Shown here: positions 33,620 to 42,311 of the stretch, piece after piece
Layout of the letters: every line of letters begins with the position of its first letter
Position numbering within the stretch: position 1 is the first letter of the stretch
Translations under genes and position numbers: made by a program
NCBI RefSeq assembly: GCF_000144625.1
Contig: NC_014376.1
Coordinates: forward strand, 496,001-560,000
Source of the DNA: [Clostridium] saccharolyticum WM1
GTDB taxonomy: Bacteria; Bacillota; Clostridia; Lachnospirales; Lachnospiraceae
Length of the DNA stretch: 64,000 nucleotides
Reading direction: 5' to 3'
Notes under the pieces: model-generated
Seen by the model: only the letters and a program-made list of their open reading frames with translations
Databases searched by the model: none
What the model was told of the DNA's origin: nothing

Positions 33620-34483
33620 ATGTTAGTTTCAGCAAAAGATATGCTTGAAAAGGCAAGAGACGGAAAGTATGCAGTTGGACAGTTCAACATCAACAACCTT
33701 GAGTGGACGAAAGCTGTTTTACAGACGGCCGAAGAGTTGAAATCCCCGGTGATTCTGGGTGTTTCCGAAGGCGCTGGCAAATACATGACAGGCTATAAGA
33801 CCGTAGCTGCTATGGTGAAGGCCATGATCGAAGAATTAAAAATTACTGTTCCGGTGGCACTTCACTTAGACCATGGTTCCTATGACGGCTGCTATAAGTG
33901 CATGGAAGCCGGATTCTCCTCCATTATGTTCGATGGTTCCCATTATCCCATTGCTGAGAACGTGGAAAAGACCACAGAGCTTGTAAAGGTCTGTGGGGAA
34001 AAAGGCCTTTCCATTGAAGCAGAGGTAGGCTCCATCGGCGGTGAGGAAGATGGTGTTGTTGGTATGGGCGAATGCGCAGATCCCGGCGAGTGCAAGCAGG
34101 TTGCTGACTTAGGAGTAACCATGCTGGCAGCGGGAATCGGCAACATCCACGGAAAATATCCGGAAAACTGGGCTGGTTTAAGCTTTGATACCCTGGCTGC
34201 CATAAAGGATCAGGTAGGTGATATGCCTCTGGTACTTCACGGCGGGACAGGCATTCCGGAAGATCAGATCAAAAAGGCCATCAGCCTTGGCGTTGCAAAG
34301 ATCAATGTGAATACGGAGTGCCAGCTGTCCTTTGCAGACGCAACCCGTAAGTATATTGAGGCAGGCAAAGATTTAGAAGGAAAGGGCTTTGATCCCCGTA
34401 AGCTTCTGGCTCCCGGAACAGAAGCAATTAAAGCCACTGTAAAAGAAAAGATGGAATTATTTGGATCTGTAGGAAAAGCTTAA
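33620..34483 (+). CDS. fba: Class II fructose-1,6-bisphosphate aldolase
   Basis: This zinc-dependent glycolytic enzyme splits fructose 1,6-bisphosphate into two triose phosphates. At 288 residues it is the short class IIB type. Zinc and catalytic residues are visible in VALHLDHGSYDG (His82, Asp84, His85), EAEVGSIGGEEDG, GNIHGKYPENW and VLHGGTGIPEDQI, with the phosphate site INVNTECQLSF near the end. The start is ATG 33620, fixed by the ribosome binding site; the in-frame extension to 33566 overlaps the promoter. Expression is probably high, from its own promoter, and it ends at an intrinsic terminator. Confidence 0.97.
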   Translation: MLVSAKDMLEKARDGKYAVGQFNINNLEWTKAVLQTAEELKSPVILGVSEGAGKYMTGYKTVAAMVKAMIEELKITVPVALHLDHGSYDGCYKCMEAGFSSIMFDGSHYPIAENVEKTTELVKVCGEKGLSIEAEVGSIGGEEDGVVGMGECADPGECKQVADLGVTMLAAGIGNIHGKYPENWAGLSFDTLAAIKDQVGDMPLVLHGGTGIPEDQIKKAISLGVAKINVNTECQLSFADATRKYIEAGKDLEGKGFDPRKLLAPGTEAIKATVKEKMELFGSVGKA

Positions 34484-34548
34484 AGAAACTTTTTTAAAAA
34501 AGTACTTGATTTTTTAAGAGAAATGGTTTAATTTAATTTAAGAACGAT

Positions 34549-34580
34549 GGCGTTCTCCTAATACCGGGAGGGCGCCTTTT
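34549..34580 (+). terminator. Terminator of fba
   Basis: GGCGTTCTCC (34549-34558) pairs with GGAGGGCGCC (34567-34576) including two G-U pairs, followed by TTTT. Confidence 0.75.
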
Positions 34581-34659
34581 CTGATTTATGCGCATATTCA
34601 GATCGTGAGGAGACCAATCAGGCAGTTGACATATGGAACTATGGGAGGATGGAAAATTT

Positions 34660-36777
34660 ATGAGCGAAGTTATAAATGTTGCCGAGCTGTTCGGCAGGAA
34701 TGTATTTAATGAAACCGTAATGAGAGAGCGCTTACCAAAATCTGTTTTCAAAAAATTAAAGAAAACGATTGAAGACGGCGCTGAGCTGGATCCATCAATC
34801 GCTGATGTGGTAGCACATGCCATGAAGGATTGGGCCATTGAGAGAGGAGCGACCCACTATACCCACTGGTTTCAGCCCCTTACCGGCATTACCGCTGAAA
34901 AGCATGACTCCTTCATTTCTGCGCCTGCAGCGGATGGAAAGGTGATCATGGAGTTTTCCGGTAAAGAGCTGGTAAAAGGCGAGCCGGATGCCTCTTCTTT
35001 CCCTTCCGGCGGCTTAAGAGCAACCTTTGAGGCAAGAGGCTATACCGCCTGGGACTGCACTTCACCGGCATTTTTAAGGGAAGATGCCATTGGAGTCACT
35101 CTCTGCATCCCAACCGCTTTCTGCTCTTATACGGGAGAAGCCCTTGACAAAAAGACACCTCTCTTACGATCCATGGAGGCTGTTGATGAACAGGCATTAA
35201 GAATCTTAAAATTATTCGGAAATACCACCTCCAAGAGGGTCACTCCCTCCGTAGGAGCCGAGCAGGAATATTTCCTGGTTGACCATGACAAGTATTTACA
35301 GAGAAAAGATTTGATCTACGCCGGACGCACCCTGTTTGGAGCAATGCCTCCAAAGGGACAGGAGCTGGAGGACCACTACTTCGGTTCTATCCGTGAGAGG
35401 ATCGCGGCATATATGAAGGAAGTAAACGAGGAGCTTTGGAAGCTGGGAGTACCGGCAAAGACCCAGCACAATGAAGTTGCGCCTGCCCAGCATGAGCTGG
35501 CGCCTATTTTCGAACAGGCAAACGTGGCAGTTGATCATAACCAGCTGGTAATGGAGACCTTAAAGAAGGTGGCAGGACGCCATGGATTAAACTGCCTGCT
35601 TCATGAAAAGCCCTTTGCAGGAGTCAATGGCTCCGGAAAGCATAACAACTGGTCCTTAACCACGGATGACGGGATCAACTTGTTAAATCCGGGAGAGACC
35701 CCTCATGAAAACATCCAGTTTCTGCTGGTGCTGTCCTGTATCTTAAAGGCGGTTGACAATCATGCGGATCTGCTCCGGGAATCTGCAGCAGATGTAGGAA
35801 ACGACCACAGGCTTGGAGCAAATGAAGCACCGCCGGCCATTATCTCTGTTTTCATCGGAGAACAGTTAGAAGATGTGGTGGATCAGCTTTGCAGCACAGG
35901 AGAAGCCACCCGCTCCAAGGCAGGCGGCACCTTAAAGACAGGCGTGAGAACACTTCCTGATTTATTCAAGGATGCAACCGACAGAAACAGGACCTCCCCA
36001 TTTGCTTTTACCGGCAATAAATTCGAGTTCCGCATGGTAGGTTCCTCTGATTCCATTTCTTCTCCCAATGTGGTTTTAAATACCATTGCCGCGGAAGCAT
36101 TAAAGGAAGCCGCCGATATTCTTGAAAAGGCAGATGACTTTGATACGGCTGTCCATGACATGATCAAGGAACAGCTTTGCGCCCACAGAAGGATTATATT
36201 TAACGGTAACGGCTATTCCGAGGCCTGGGTGGAAGAGGCGGAAAGAAGAGGCCTTCCCAACCTTAAATCAATGGTGGAAGCCATTCCTGCCCTGACATCA
36301 GATGCTTCGGTAAAAATGTTTGAGGAATTTAAGGTATTTACAAAGGCGGAACTGGAATCCAGGGTTGAGATCGAATATGAGGCTTACAGCAAGGCCATTA
36401 ACATTGAGGCAAAGACCATGATCGATATGGCCGGAAAGCAGATCATCCCGTCTGCCGTGAAATATGCCTCCCTGCTGGCTGATTCCCTGGGAAAGGTAAA
36501 GGCAGCTTGTCCTGCAGCTGATACCAGTGTCCAGGAGGAGCTTCTCATCGAGGTGAGCGCCCATTTATCCGACATGAAGGTAGCACTGGCCGGTCTGACG
36601 GATGCTGCTGAGAAATGTGCGGCAATCGAAGGCAACAAGGAGCAGGCGACGGCTTACCATGATGAGGTGGTACCTGCTATGGCAGCCCTCCGGGCGCCTG
36701 CGGATAAGCTGGAAATGATGGTGGATAAAGAATTATGGCCAATGCCAAGCTATGGAGATTTAATCTTCGAAGTGTAA
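34660..36777 (+). CDS. glnN: Glutamine synthetase type III
   Basis: This enzyme condenses ammonia and glutamate into glutamine at the expense of ATP. The 705-residue size and the sequence order mark the type III (GSIII) group of Bacteroides, Clostridia and cyanobacteria, not the 450-residue GSI. GSIII blocks seen are [70 protein letters not shown] and [12 protein letters not shown]. The C-terminal 130 residues are helical and Glu/Ala-rich. The start is ATG 34660 with GGGAGGATGG upstream. No GlnR-type operator was seen in the 176-base gap, which holds mainly the fba terminator. A strong terminator follows. Confidence 0.96.
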   Translation: MSEVINVAELFGRNVFNETVMRERLPKSVFKKLKKTIEDGAELDPSIADVVAHAMKDWAIERGATHYTHWFQPLTGITAEKHDSFISAPAADGKVIMEFSGKELVKGEPDASSFPSGGLRATFEARGYTAWDCTSPAFLREDAIGVTLCIPTAFCSYTGEALDKKTPLLRSMEAVDEQALRILKLFGNTTSKRVTPSVGAEQEYFLVDHDKYLQRKDLIYAGRTLFGAMPPKGQELEDHYFGSIRERIAAYMKEVNEELWKLGVPAKTQHNEVAPAQHELAPIFEQANVAVDHNQLVMETLKKVAGRHGLNCLLHEKPFAGVNGSGKHNNWSLTTDDGINLLNPGETPHENIQFLLVLSCILKAVDNHADLLRESAADVGNDHRLGANEAPPAIISVFIGEQLEDVVDQLCSTGEATRSKAGGTLKTGVRTLPDLFKDATDRNRTSPFAFTGNKFEFRMVGSSDSISSPNVVLNTIAAEALKEAADILEKADDFDTAVHDMIKEQLCAHRRIIFNGNGYSEAWVEEAERRGLPNLKSMVEAIPALTSDASVKMFEEFKVFTKAELESRVEIEYEAYSKAINIEAKTMIDMAGKQIIPSAVKYASLLADSLGKVKAACPAADTSVQEELLIEVSAHLSDMKVALAGLTDAAEKCAAIEGNKEQATAYHDEVVPAMAALRAPADKLEMMVDKELWPMPSYGDLIFEV

Positions 36778-36793
36778 TGGCCGGATACAAGTT

Positions 36794-36832
36794 AAAAAGA
36801 TGCTGTCCTGTTTACCGGACAGCATCTTTTTT
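36794..36832. terminator. Strong bidirectional terminator
   Basis: AAAAAGATGCTGTCC (36794-36808) pairs with GGACAGCATCTTTTTT (36817-36832). It ends glnN and, on the other strand, the PHP phosphatase gene whose stop codon it overlaps. Confidence 0.9.
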
Positions 36833-37616
36833 ATAGATCCCAGTATAGGGGCTGCATGTTCTCAAAGGTACAAAACTGCTGGAATCCAAGTTCTTTCAGC
36901 ATTCCTTTTACTTCCGGTATGTAAGCTCCCAGATGTTCCGGTTCATGGGTGTCAGAACCAATGGTAAGGATTCGCCCGCCTAATTGAAGGTATCTTTTCA
37001 GAATCTCTCTGGATGGGGTCAAGTCCTTTAAACCATACCGGAAGCAGGAGGTATTAACCTCAATCCCTTTTCCGTCGGCAATTACCTGACGGAGTATTTT
37101 GTCTGCCATATCCATAATTCTTTCGTCCGGATATTCTCCGTACGTGTCGTACCGCTTGATCATGTCCAGATGTCCAAGAACGGAATAATTTTTATAGTTT
37201 TTTACTACTTCATAAATAGCCTCATAATAAGCGGTCTGAAATTCTTCCTGGCTCTTTCCCTCCTGAAACTGGTAATTCCAGAACTCCTTATCATTCACCT
37301 GATGGTTGCTTAAAATGATGAATTCAAAGGGATATGCTTCAAAATCCCTTTGGAAAAAGGGAATGGTGTGGGTCTGGACACCGAATTCGATTCCTGCTTT
37401 TATGGATAATTTCCCCTTGTATTTTTCCTTCATTTCTTCAATTTCTTTAAAATAACTTTTATAATTGCAGTTTAAATCTGTTTTTACCCCATAATCCACA
37501 TGATCCGTAACGGCAATTTCATGGAATCCAAGCAGAATTGCCCTTTGGATGATTTCTTCCATGGAACACTCCGAATCATCACTGTAATAAGTATGCACAT
37601 GATAGTCTGACAGCAT
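36831..37616 (-). CDS. PHP-domain phosphatase, histidinol-phosphatase (HisJ/HisK) type
   Basis: This is a 261-residue metal-dependent phosphoesterase. The PHP active-site motifs are SDYHVHTYYSDDSECS at the N-terminus, VTDHVDYG, GIEFGVQ, LSNHQV, LGHLDMI and IGSDTHEPEHLG, which supply the trinuclear metal site. This pattern is the histidinol-phosphatase group, the last phosphatase step of histidine synthesis; related PHP proteins act on other phosphomonoesters, so the exact substrate is likely rather than certain. The start is ATG 37616, with TGGAGGAAGGTCAC just before it; a seven-codon extension is rejected. No other his gene is in the window. Confidence 0.82.
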   Translation of the reverse strand: MLSDYHVHTYYSDDSECSMEEIIQRAILLGFHEIAVTDHVDYGVKTDLNCNYKSYFKEIEEMKEKYKGKLSIKAGIEFGVQTHTIPFFQRDFEAYPFEFIILSNHQVNDKEFWNYQFQEGKSQEEFQTAYYEAIYEVVKNYKNYSVLGHLDMIKRYDTYGEYPDERIMDMADKILRQVIADGKGIEVNTSCFRYGLKDLTPSREILKRYLQLGGRILTIGSDTHEPEHLGAYIPEVKGMLKELGFQQFCTFENMQPLYWDL

Positions 37617-37662
37617 GTGACCTTCCTCCATTCTCATTTTGTATTATTTTCTTTTAACTTTT

Positions 37663-37718
37663 TTGCTCATTTCTTATTTGTATGATATAATGAGCACAAG
37701 AAAGATGAGCCTGCTCAT
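37663..37718 (+). promoter_or_regulatory. AraC-gene promoter overlapped by ATGAGC/GCTCAT repeats
   Basis: TTGCTC (37663-37668), 17 bases and TATAAT (37686-37691) form the promoter. GCTCAT (37665-37670) covers the -35, and ATGAGC (37690-37695) begins in the -10. A closed palindrome ATGAGC-CT-GCTCAT lies at 37705-37718, just past the likely start point. The same hexamer in two inverted arrangements over a promoter suggests an operator, perhaps for autoregulation. Confidence 0.5.
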
Positions 37719-37739
37719 GGGCACCAACGATGAATGCTG

Positions 37740-37761
37740 ATCGAGAACCGCAGGTTTCGAT
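37740..37761 (+). promoter_or_regulatory. Hairpin in the AraC-gene leader
   Basis: ATCGAGAACC and GGTTTCGAT form a stem with one bulged G and a GCA loop, in the untranslated leader about 90 bases before the AraC start codon. Confidence 0.4.
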
Positions 37762-37850
37762 ATAATGATAATGCTCTGAGACTGAATTTTCTATCACTAT
37801 TTTTTTCAGTTATTATAACAATCGTATTTATAGAATGTGAGGGAGGTATG

Positions 37851-38738
37851 ATGACGGATACCATTGTCATGCAGGATGCTTCTGAAATCGTCACCTACGA
37901 TCAGATGGGGATCCCTCTTTATATCCAGAGAGATAAACTGTCAGATTATCCGGATTGGAAGGCTCTTTGTCATTGGCATGAGGACATGGAATTTATCCGG
38001 ATTTTAGAGGGCCAGATGAATTACCATATCAACGGGAAACGGGTTCTGCTGAAAAAGGATGACTGCATCATGGTTAATGCCAGACAGATGCATTATGGTT
38101 ATTCCTTTAACCGCAAGGACTGCGATTTCATCTGCATCCTGTTCCATCCCCAGCTGTTTACCGGAAATAAACTGCTTTACCAGAAATACATATCTCCCAT
38201 TATGGAAAATCAGCGTATGGAATACATTTACTTTGATGGTTTCAGCAGGGAAGGGAAGGAAACAGCGGCCCTCCTTGACCAGATCTATTTCTCAAAAGAG
38301 CAGGCAAATGATGCATATGAAATAGAGGTCATTGGGTTCATACTCACCTTATGGAAACGGCTTTATGAACGATGTGAGGTCATATCTCCGGATACAGCAG
38401 GACAGACAGGCTCGGATCTTTCGGCCCAGAAGGATATGGTATCCTTTATTTACCAGCATTATGCGGAAAAGCTGTCCTTATCGGATATTGCTGGGGCTGG
38501 CAGCATATGCCGGAGCAAATGCTGCATGATATTTAAACGCTATCTGCAGCAGTCGCCCATTGAGTTTCTGAATGCATACCGGCTGGAGGTCAGCCGGAGC
38601 CTATTAAAGGACCCGGCCGCCAGCATAACCCAGGTTGCCCTTGCCTGCGGATTTAACCATCTCAGCTATTATTCCAAGCTGTTTTTAAGAAGCTATGGCT
38701 GTACGCCCAGGGAGTACAGAAGTTTGCATTCTTTGTAA
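37851..38738 (+). CDS. AraC-family transcriptional regulator
   Basis: This is a 295-residue regulator with an N-terminal cupin-like sensing domain (HWHEDMEFIRILEGQMNYHI, then VNARQMHYGYSFNR). The C-terminal DNA-binding part has two helix-turn-helix units: KLSLSDIAGAGSICRSKCC and SITQVALACGFNHLSYYSKL, ending FLRSYGCTPREYR. This arrangement is typical of sugar-responsive AraC activators. The start is ATG 37851, because GAGGGAGGT lies directly upstream; an earlier in-frame reading starts in the hairpin leader. Its neighbours are an M42 peptidase gene and then the cellobiose-type PTS cluster on the same strand, so it may control either; the target is not visible. Confidence 0.9.
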   Translation: MTDTIVMQDASEIVTYDQMGIPLYIQRDKLSDYPDWKALCHWHEDMEFIRILEGQMNYHINGKRVLLKKDDCIMVNARQMHYGYSFNRKDCDFICILFHPQLFTGNKLLYQKYISPIMENQRMEYIYFDGFSREGKETAALLDQIYFSKEQANDAYEIEVIGFILTLWKRLYERCEVISPDTAGQTGSDLSAQKDMVSFIYQHYAEKLSLSDIAGAGSICRSKCCMIFKRYLQQSPIEFLNAYRLEVSRSLLKDPAASITQVALACGFNHLSYYSKLFLRSYGCTPREYRSLHSL

Positions 38739-38847
38739 ATTGTACAAAGAAAGCTCACATCCTTACCCCTTGCGTCTGTGAATCAACAGGATATGCCTGC
38801 TGTCCACATGATTCCTATACTAAAAAGAAAGAAGAAGGTAGATCACC

Positions 38848-39885
38848 ATGGAAACCATGTCATATGTCATATCAATTTTAGAAAAAATCGTAAATATCCC
38901 AAGTCCCAGCGGCTACACCAGGGAGGTCATGAAGGCGATAGAGGAAGAAGCCTCAGGATTTGGTTTTCATTCCGCTTACAACAGAAAAGGAGGCTTGATC
39001 ATCGAAGTTCCCGGACAGACACAGGAGGTTCTCGGATTATCCGCCCACGGGGACACCTTGGGAGCCATGGTCCGCTCCATCACGCCGGAAGGGATGCTTA
39101 CCCTGATGCCGGTAGGAGGCTACATGATGGAAACCATTGAAGGGATGTACTGCAAAATACATACCAGGACCGGAAAGACTTATACAGGAACCATCCTTAC
39201 GAAGGAGCCATCGGTACACACCTTTGACAATGCCAAATCGCTGGAGAGAAAGGCGAAAAATATGGAGATACGCCTGGATGAGTTGGCCGATAGTGCCGAT
39301 GACATAAAAGATCTTGAAATATCCTCCGGGGATTACATCAGCTTTGATCCTATGTTCGTCCATACCAAAAGCGGTTTCATAAAATCCCGCCATCTGGATG
39401 ACAAGGCTTCCGTGGCAATCCTCCTGGGAGTGTTAAAGGATCTGTCTGAATCAGGACTCAAGCCGGAAAAGACCCTTAAGATCCTGATCAGCAATTATGA
39501 AGAGGTTGGATTTGGGGCAAGCTGGATCCCGGAAGACATCCAGGAGTTTCTTGCTGTGGATATGGGAGCACTTGGGGATGATTTAACGGGCAATGAAAGA
39601 AAGGTGTCCATCTGCGCTCAGGATTCCACCGGGCCTTACGACTATGAAATGACAAACCGCCTCATCGGCGTTGCGAAGGAGAGAGGCCTGGACTATGCGG
39701 TGGATGTGTTCCCCCACTACGGCTCCGATGTGGGAAGCGCTATCAGGGGCGGGCATGATATCAGGGGAGCCTTGATCGGACCGGGAGTCCATGCCTCCCA
39801 TGGAACGGAGCGGACTCATGAGAAAGGACTGGAACAGACATTAAAGCTGATTGAAGGGTTTATCGGTCTTCCCGCTGAAGGCTGA
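38848..39885 (+). CDS. M42-family metallo-aminopeptidase
   Basis: This is a 345-residue cytoplasmic dizinc aminopeptidase of the glutamyl-aminopeptidase/tetrahedral (TET) group, related to glucanase-like FrvX proteins. Metal and catalytic residues are seen in LSAHGDTLGAM (His67, Asp69), RHLDDKASVA, NYEEVGFGAS and the C-terminal GVHASHGTERTH. PSPSGYTREVM is the usual family start. The ATG at 38848 follows GAAGAAGGTAGATCACC. It lies between the AraC gene and the PTS genes without a clear terminator on either side. In some bacteria FrvX-type proteins sit in PTS loci; whether it is a peptidase of this sugar cluster or a separate unit is open. Confidence 0.9.
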   Translation: METMSYVISILEKIVNIPSPSGYTREVMKAIEEEASGFGFHSAYNRKGGLIIEVPGQTQEVLGLSAHGDTLGAMVRSITPEGMLTLMPVGGYMMETIEGMYCKIHTRTGKTYTGTILTKEPSVHTFDNAKSLERKAKNMEIRLDELADSADDIKDLEISSGDYISFDPMFVHTKSGFIKSRHLDDKASVAILLGVLKDLSESGLKPEKTLKILISNYEEVGFGASWIPEDIQEFLAVDMGALGDDLTGNERKVSICAQDSTGPYDYEMTNRLIGVAKERGLDYAVDVFPHYGSDVGSAIRGGHDIRGALIGPGVHASHGTERTHEKGLEQTLKLIEGFIGLPAEG

Positions 39886-39919
39886 TCTTAGGGCATCCTT
39901 TACTCTTTTTACCTTTTTC

Positions 39920-39948
39920 TTGCAAAAGAAAGTTTCTTGTGCTAGTAT
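39920..39948 (+). promoter_or_regulatory. PTS operon promoter with a 21-bp palindrome in the spacer
   Basis: TTGCAA (39920-39925) and TAGTAT (39943-39948) are 17 bases apart. The interval 39922-39942 is a near-perfect palindrome: arm GCAAAAGAAA, central G, arm TTTCTTGTGC, with nine of ten pairs matching. A repressor bound there would cover the promoter. The gene following is PTS IIA. Confidence 0.6.
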
Positions 39949-39981
39949 ATAGGCAAATTTAAGCACAGGGGGGAATTAGAT

Positions 39982-40314
39982 ATGGATGAGAATTATGCAG
40001 TTGCGTTTCAGCTCATTATGAACGCTGGAAATTCAAAATCGCTGTCCATGATGGCTATGGAATCAGCCAGGGAATTTAACTTTGAGGAAGCGGAAAAATA
40101 CTTAAAAGAAGCGGAAGTGGAGATGAGGTCCGCCCATCAGTCCCAAATCGATTTAATCCAGCAGGAGGCTCAGGGGAATCCTGTGGATGTAAACATCATT
40201 CTGGTACATGCCCAGGACCATTTGACCATGGCGATGATGGCAAAAGACCAGGCGGTAGAGATCTTGAACCTTTACCGGATGATCAAGGATCTAAAGGATC
40301 AGATAGAAAAATAA
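39982..40314 (+). CDS. PTS lactose/cellobiose-family IIA component
   Basis: This is a 110-residue phosphocarrier of the lactose/N,N'-diacetylchitobiose/cellobiose PTS family. It is a three-helix bundle protein. The phosphorylated histidine is His76 in ILVHAQDHLTMAM, the family signature; NAGNSKSLSMMAMESAREFN is the typical first helix pair. It receives phosphate from HPr and passes it to the IIB encoded 1.6 kb downstream. GGGGGGAATTAGAT precedes the ATG. A 6-phospho-beta-glucosidase gene follows after a hairpin that may lower its expression. Confidence 0.93.
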   Translation: MDENYAVAFQLIMNAGNSKSLSMMAMESAREFNFEEAEKYLKEAEVEMRSAHQSQIDLIQQEAQGNPVDVNIILVHAQDHLTMAMMAKDQAVEILNLYRMIKDLKDQIEK

Positions 40315-40335
40315 ATAAGAGCTTGCCGAAAACAG

Positions 40336-40379
40336 CCTTCTTGCACACTGAACGTATTTCAGGAGCAAGAAGGTTTGTT
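40336..40379 (+). terminator. Partial terminator/attenuating hairpin between IIA and GH4 genes
   Basis: CCTTCTTGC (40336-40344) pairs perfectly with GCAAGAAGG (40365-40373), followed by TTTGTTG. The interrupted T-tract suggests partial read-through into the GH4 gene, giving more IIA than glucosidase. Confidence 0.5.
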
Positions 40380-40404
40380 GCAATCCAGAAAAAAGGAGGA
40401 CATT

Positions 40405-41739
40405 ATGGAAGGGATCAAAATCGTAACCATTGGAGGCGGATCCTCTTATACGCCGGAGTTAGTAGAAGGGTTTATCAAACGTTATGATAAGCTTCCGGTA
40501 AGGGAGCTTTGGCTGGTGGATATTGAAGAGGGAAGGGAAAAGCTGGAGACCGTAGGTGCCCTGGCCAAACGCATGGTGAAAAAGGCGGGGCTTCCCATGG
40601 AGGTGATCCTGTCTTATGACAGGCGGGAGGCTTTAAAGGATGCGGATTATGTGACAACGCAGATAAGAGTGGGGCTTTTGGATGCCAGGATCAAGGATGA
40701 ACGGATCACCTTAAGCCACGGCATGATCGGACAGGAAACCAACGGAGCGGCTGGCATGTTCAAGGCCTTCCGGACCATTCCGGTGATTCTGGATATTGTA
40801 AAGGACATAAAGGAGCTTTGTCCGGAGGCATGGATGATAAACTTTACCAATCCGGCGGGAATGATCACAGAGGCAGTGTTAAGATATACGGATTTTAAAA
40901 AGGTGATCGGCCTTTGCAATGTGCCGGTGAATATGGTCAATGGCTTTGCCAGGCTGCTAAACGTAGAGCCTGAGCGGGTGACCATGGAGCTGTCCGGCTT
41001 AAACCACCATATTTTTGCCACAGATGTATTTGTGGATGGGCAGTCAAGGCTGGAAGAAATCCTGGAAATCTATGAGCACATCAGCCCTGAGGATGCTATT
41101 TCCATGAAGAATTTTTCTACCCTTCCATTTTCTCCGGAATTTATCCGGGGGCTTCACTGCATTCCCTGTCCCTATCACAACTATTATTTCTTTACCAGAG
41201 AGCAGCTGGAGGAGGAATGGAAGGAATACCAGGAAGGCCGGGTCCGGGGCGAAGTTGTGAAAAGGGTGGAAGAGGACTTGTTTGAGCTGTATAAGGATGA
41301 ACATCTGGATGTCAAGCCAAAGCAGCTGGAGATGAGAGGCGGAGCCAGGTACAGCGATGCCGCCTGCAATTTAATCTGCTCGCTGTATAACAATACCGGG
41401 GATATCCAGTATGTGGACGTGCGAAATAACGGAACCATCACGAACCTTCCGGCAGACAGTGCGGTGGAAGCTGCCTGTATAATCACCGGCGGCGGACCAA
41501 AGCCCATTGCAGTGGGAGAGCTGAAACCCCAGATCAACGGAACCATACAGACCATCAAGACCTTTGAGCGCCTGGTCTGTGAAGCGGCTGTCACCGGAAA
41601 CCGGGATCTGGCTGTGACGGCTCTCAACATGAACCCGCTGTGCACCAGTGATCACGATGCCAATGCCGTGGTCCGGGATTTACTGGAAGCCCACAGAAAA
41701 TACCTTCCGCAGTTTTTCAGGAAGGAACAACAGGAATAA
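40405..41739 (+). CDS. 6-phospho-beta-glucosidase, GH4 family
   Basis: GH4 enzymes cleave 6-phospho-glucosides by an NAD+- and metal-dependent redox mechanism. The 444-residue protein starts with the dinucleotide-binding loop VTIGGGSSYTPELVEGFIKR. It carries QIRVGLLDARIKDERITLSH, GQETNGAAGMFKAFRTIP, the metal-binding Cys in GLCNVPVNM and the GLNHH histidine pair, all typical of LicH/CelF-type beta-glucosidases. The start is ATG 40405 with AAAAGGAGGACATT upstream. The gene lies in a PTS cluster that also holds a GH1 phospho-glucosidase, so this organism has two mechanistically different enzymes for the same imported phospho-sugars. Confidence 0.93.
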   Translation: MEGIKIVTIGGGSSYTPELVEGFIKRYDKLPVRELWLVDIEEGREKLETVGALAKRMVKKAGLPMEVILSYDRREALKDADYVTTQIRVGLLDARIKDERITLSHGMIGQETNGAAGMFKAFRTIPVILDIVKDIKELCPEAWMINFTNPAGMITEAVLRYTDFKKVIGLCNVPVNMVNGFARLLNVEPERVTMELSGLNHHIFATDVFVDGQSRLEEILEIYEHISPEDAISMKNFSTLPFSPEFIRGLHCIPCPYHNYYFFTREQLEEEWKEYQEGRVRGEVVKRVEEDLFELYKDEHLDVKPKQLEMRGGARYSDAACNLICSLYNNTGDIQYVDVRNNGTITNLPADSAVEAACIITGGGPKPIAVGELKPQINGTIQTIKTFERLVCEAAVTGNRDLAVTALNMNPLCTSDHDANAVVRDLLEAHRKYLPQFFRKEQQE

Positions 41740-41742
41740 GAT

Positions 41743-41790
41743 AAATGCTGTGAAAATGACTGAAAAAGCCATTTTCACAGCATTTTTTTT
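41743..41790 (+). terminator. Strong terminator after the GH4 gene
   Basis: AAATGCTGTGAAAATG (41743-41758) pairs perfectly with CATTTTCACAGCATTT (41770-41785), followed by more T. It splits the PTS cluster into two transcription units. Confidence 0.9.
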
Positions 41791-41836
41791 GACATTATAA
41801 CGGAGAAATTGCCTGGAATAAGGGGGAGTTTTTAAG

Positions 41837-41862
41837 AATTAAATAAAAAGTTTATTTTAATT
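41837..41862. repeat. AT-rich inverted repeat upstream of IIB
   Basis: AATTAAATAAA (41837-41847) and TTTATTTTAATT (41851-41862) form a near-perfect dyad 12 bases upstream of the -35 at 41874. It could be an activator site or an UP-like element. Confidence 0.35.
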
Positions 41863-41873
41863 TTAGAATTTAC

Positions 41874-41930
41874 TTGTTTTTTTGCATAGGATATAGTATG
41901 ATAAGGGCAAGAAGAAGTGGTCTAGACCAC
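41874..41930 (+). promoter_or_regulatory. Promoter and GGTCTAGACC operator of the IIB-IIC-GH1 operon
   Basis: TTGTTT (41874-41879) and TATGAT (41897-41902) are 17 bases apart. Just past the likely start point lies the perfect 14-bp palindrome GTGGTCTAGACCAC (41917-41930). Its core GGTCTAGACC is the core of the dre operators bound by GntR/HutC regulators such as DasR and NagR (family knowledge). A HutC-type GntR protein is encoded at 45888-46562 in the same operon, so it is the likely ligand-controlled repressor. Confidence 0.75.
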
Positions 41931-41945
41931 AGAAAGGGGTGCGAG

Positions 41946-42251
41946 ATGTATCATATTTTATTAGTTTGCTCTGCAGGAATGTCTACAAGCATGCTTGTAA
42001 AAAAAATGCAGGATGCAGCATCAGAAAAGGGCGTGGAGGCCACCATTTGGGCGGTTGGAGATGCTGAATCCGTTGAGGAAGTGAAAAAGGCAGATATCAT
42101 TTTGTTAGGGCCTCAGGTTCGTTACCTGGAGAAAAAAATGAATGAGAGAGTCAAGAATGAAAAGCCGGTGCTTGTCATCGATATGATGGCTTACGGCACG
42201 ATGAACGGTGCCAAGGTCCTGGATCAGGCACTGGGGAAATTAAACGGGTAG
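41946..42251 (+). CDS. PTS lactose/cellobiose-family IIB component
   Basis: This 101-residue protein takes phosphate from IIA and transfers it to the sugar bound by IIC. The phosphorylated residue is Cys8 in ILLVCSAGMSTSMLVKKMQ, the P-loop-like family signature; ILLGPQVRYLEKKM is the second conserved block. The start is ATG 41946 with AAAGGGGTGCGAG upstream; the in-frame reading to 41874 runs through the promoter and operator. IIC follows after 60 bases. Confidence 0.93.
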   Translation: MYHILLVCSAGMSTSMLVKKMQDAASEKGVEATIWAVGDAESVEEVKKADIILLGPQVRYLEKKMNERVKNEKPVLVIDMMAYGTMNGAKVLDQALGKLNG

Positions 42252-42311
42252 GTATGAAAAAGAAATTCCCCTTCCAATGGTTCAGGGGATAATAAAAGAG
42301 GGAGAAAAGTT

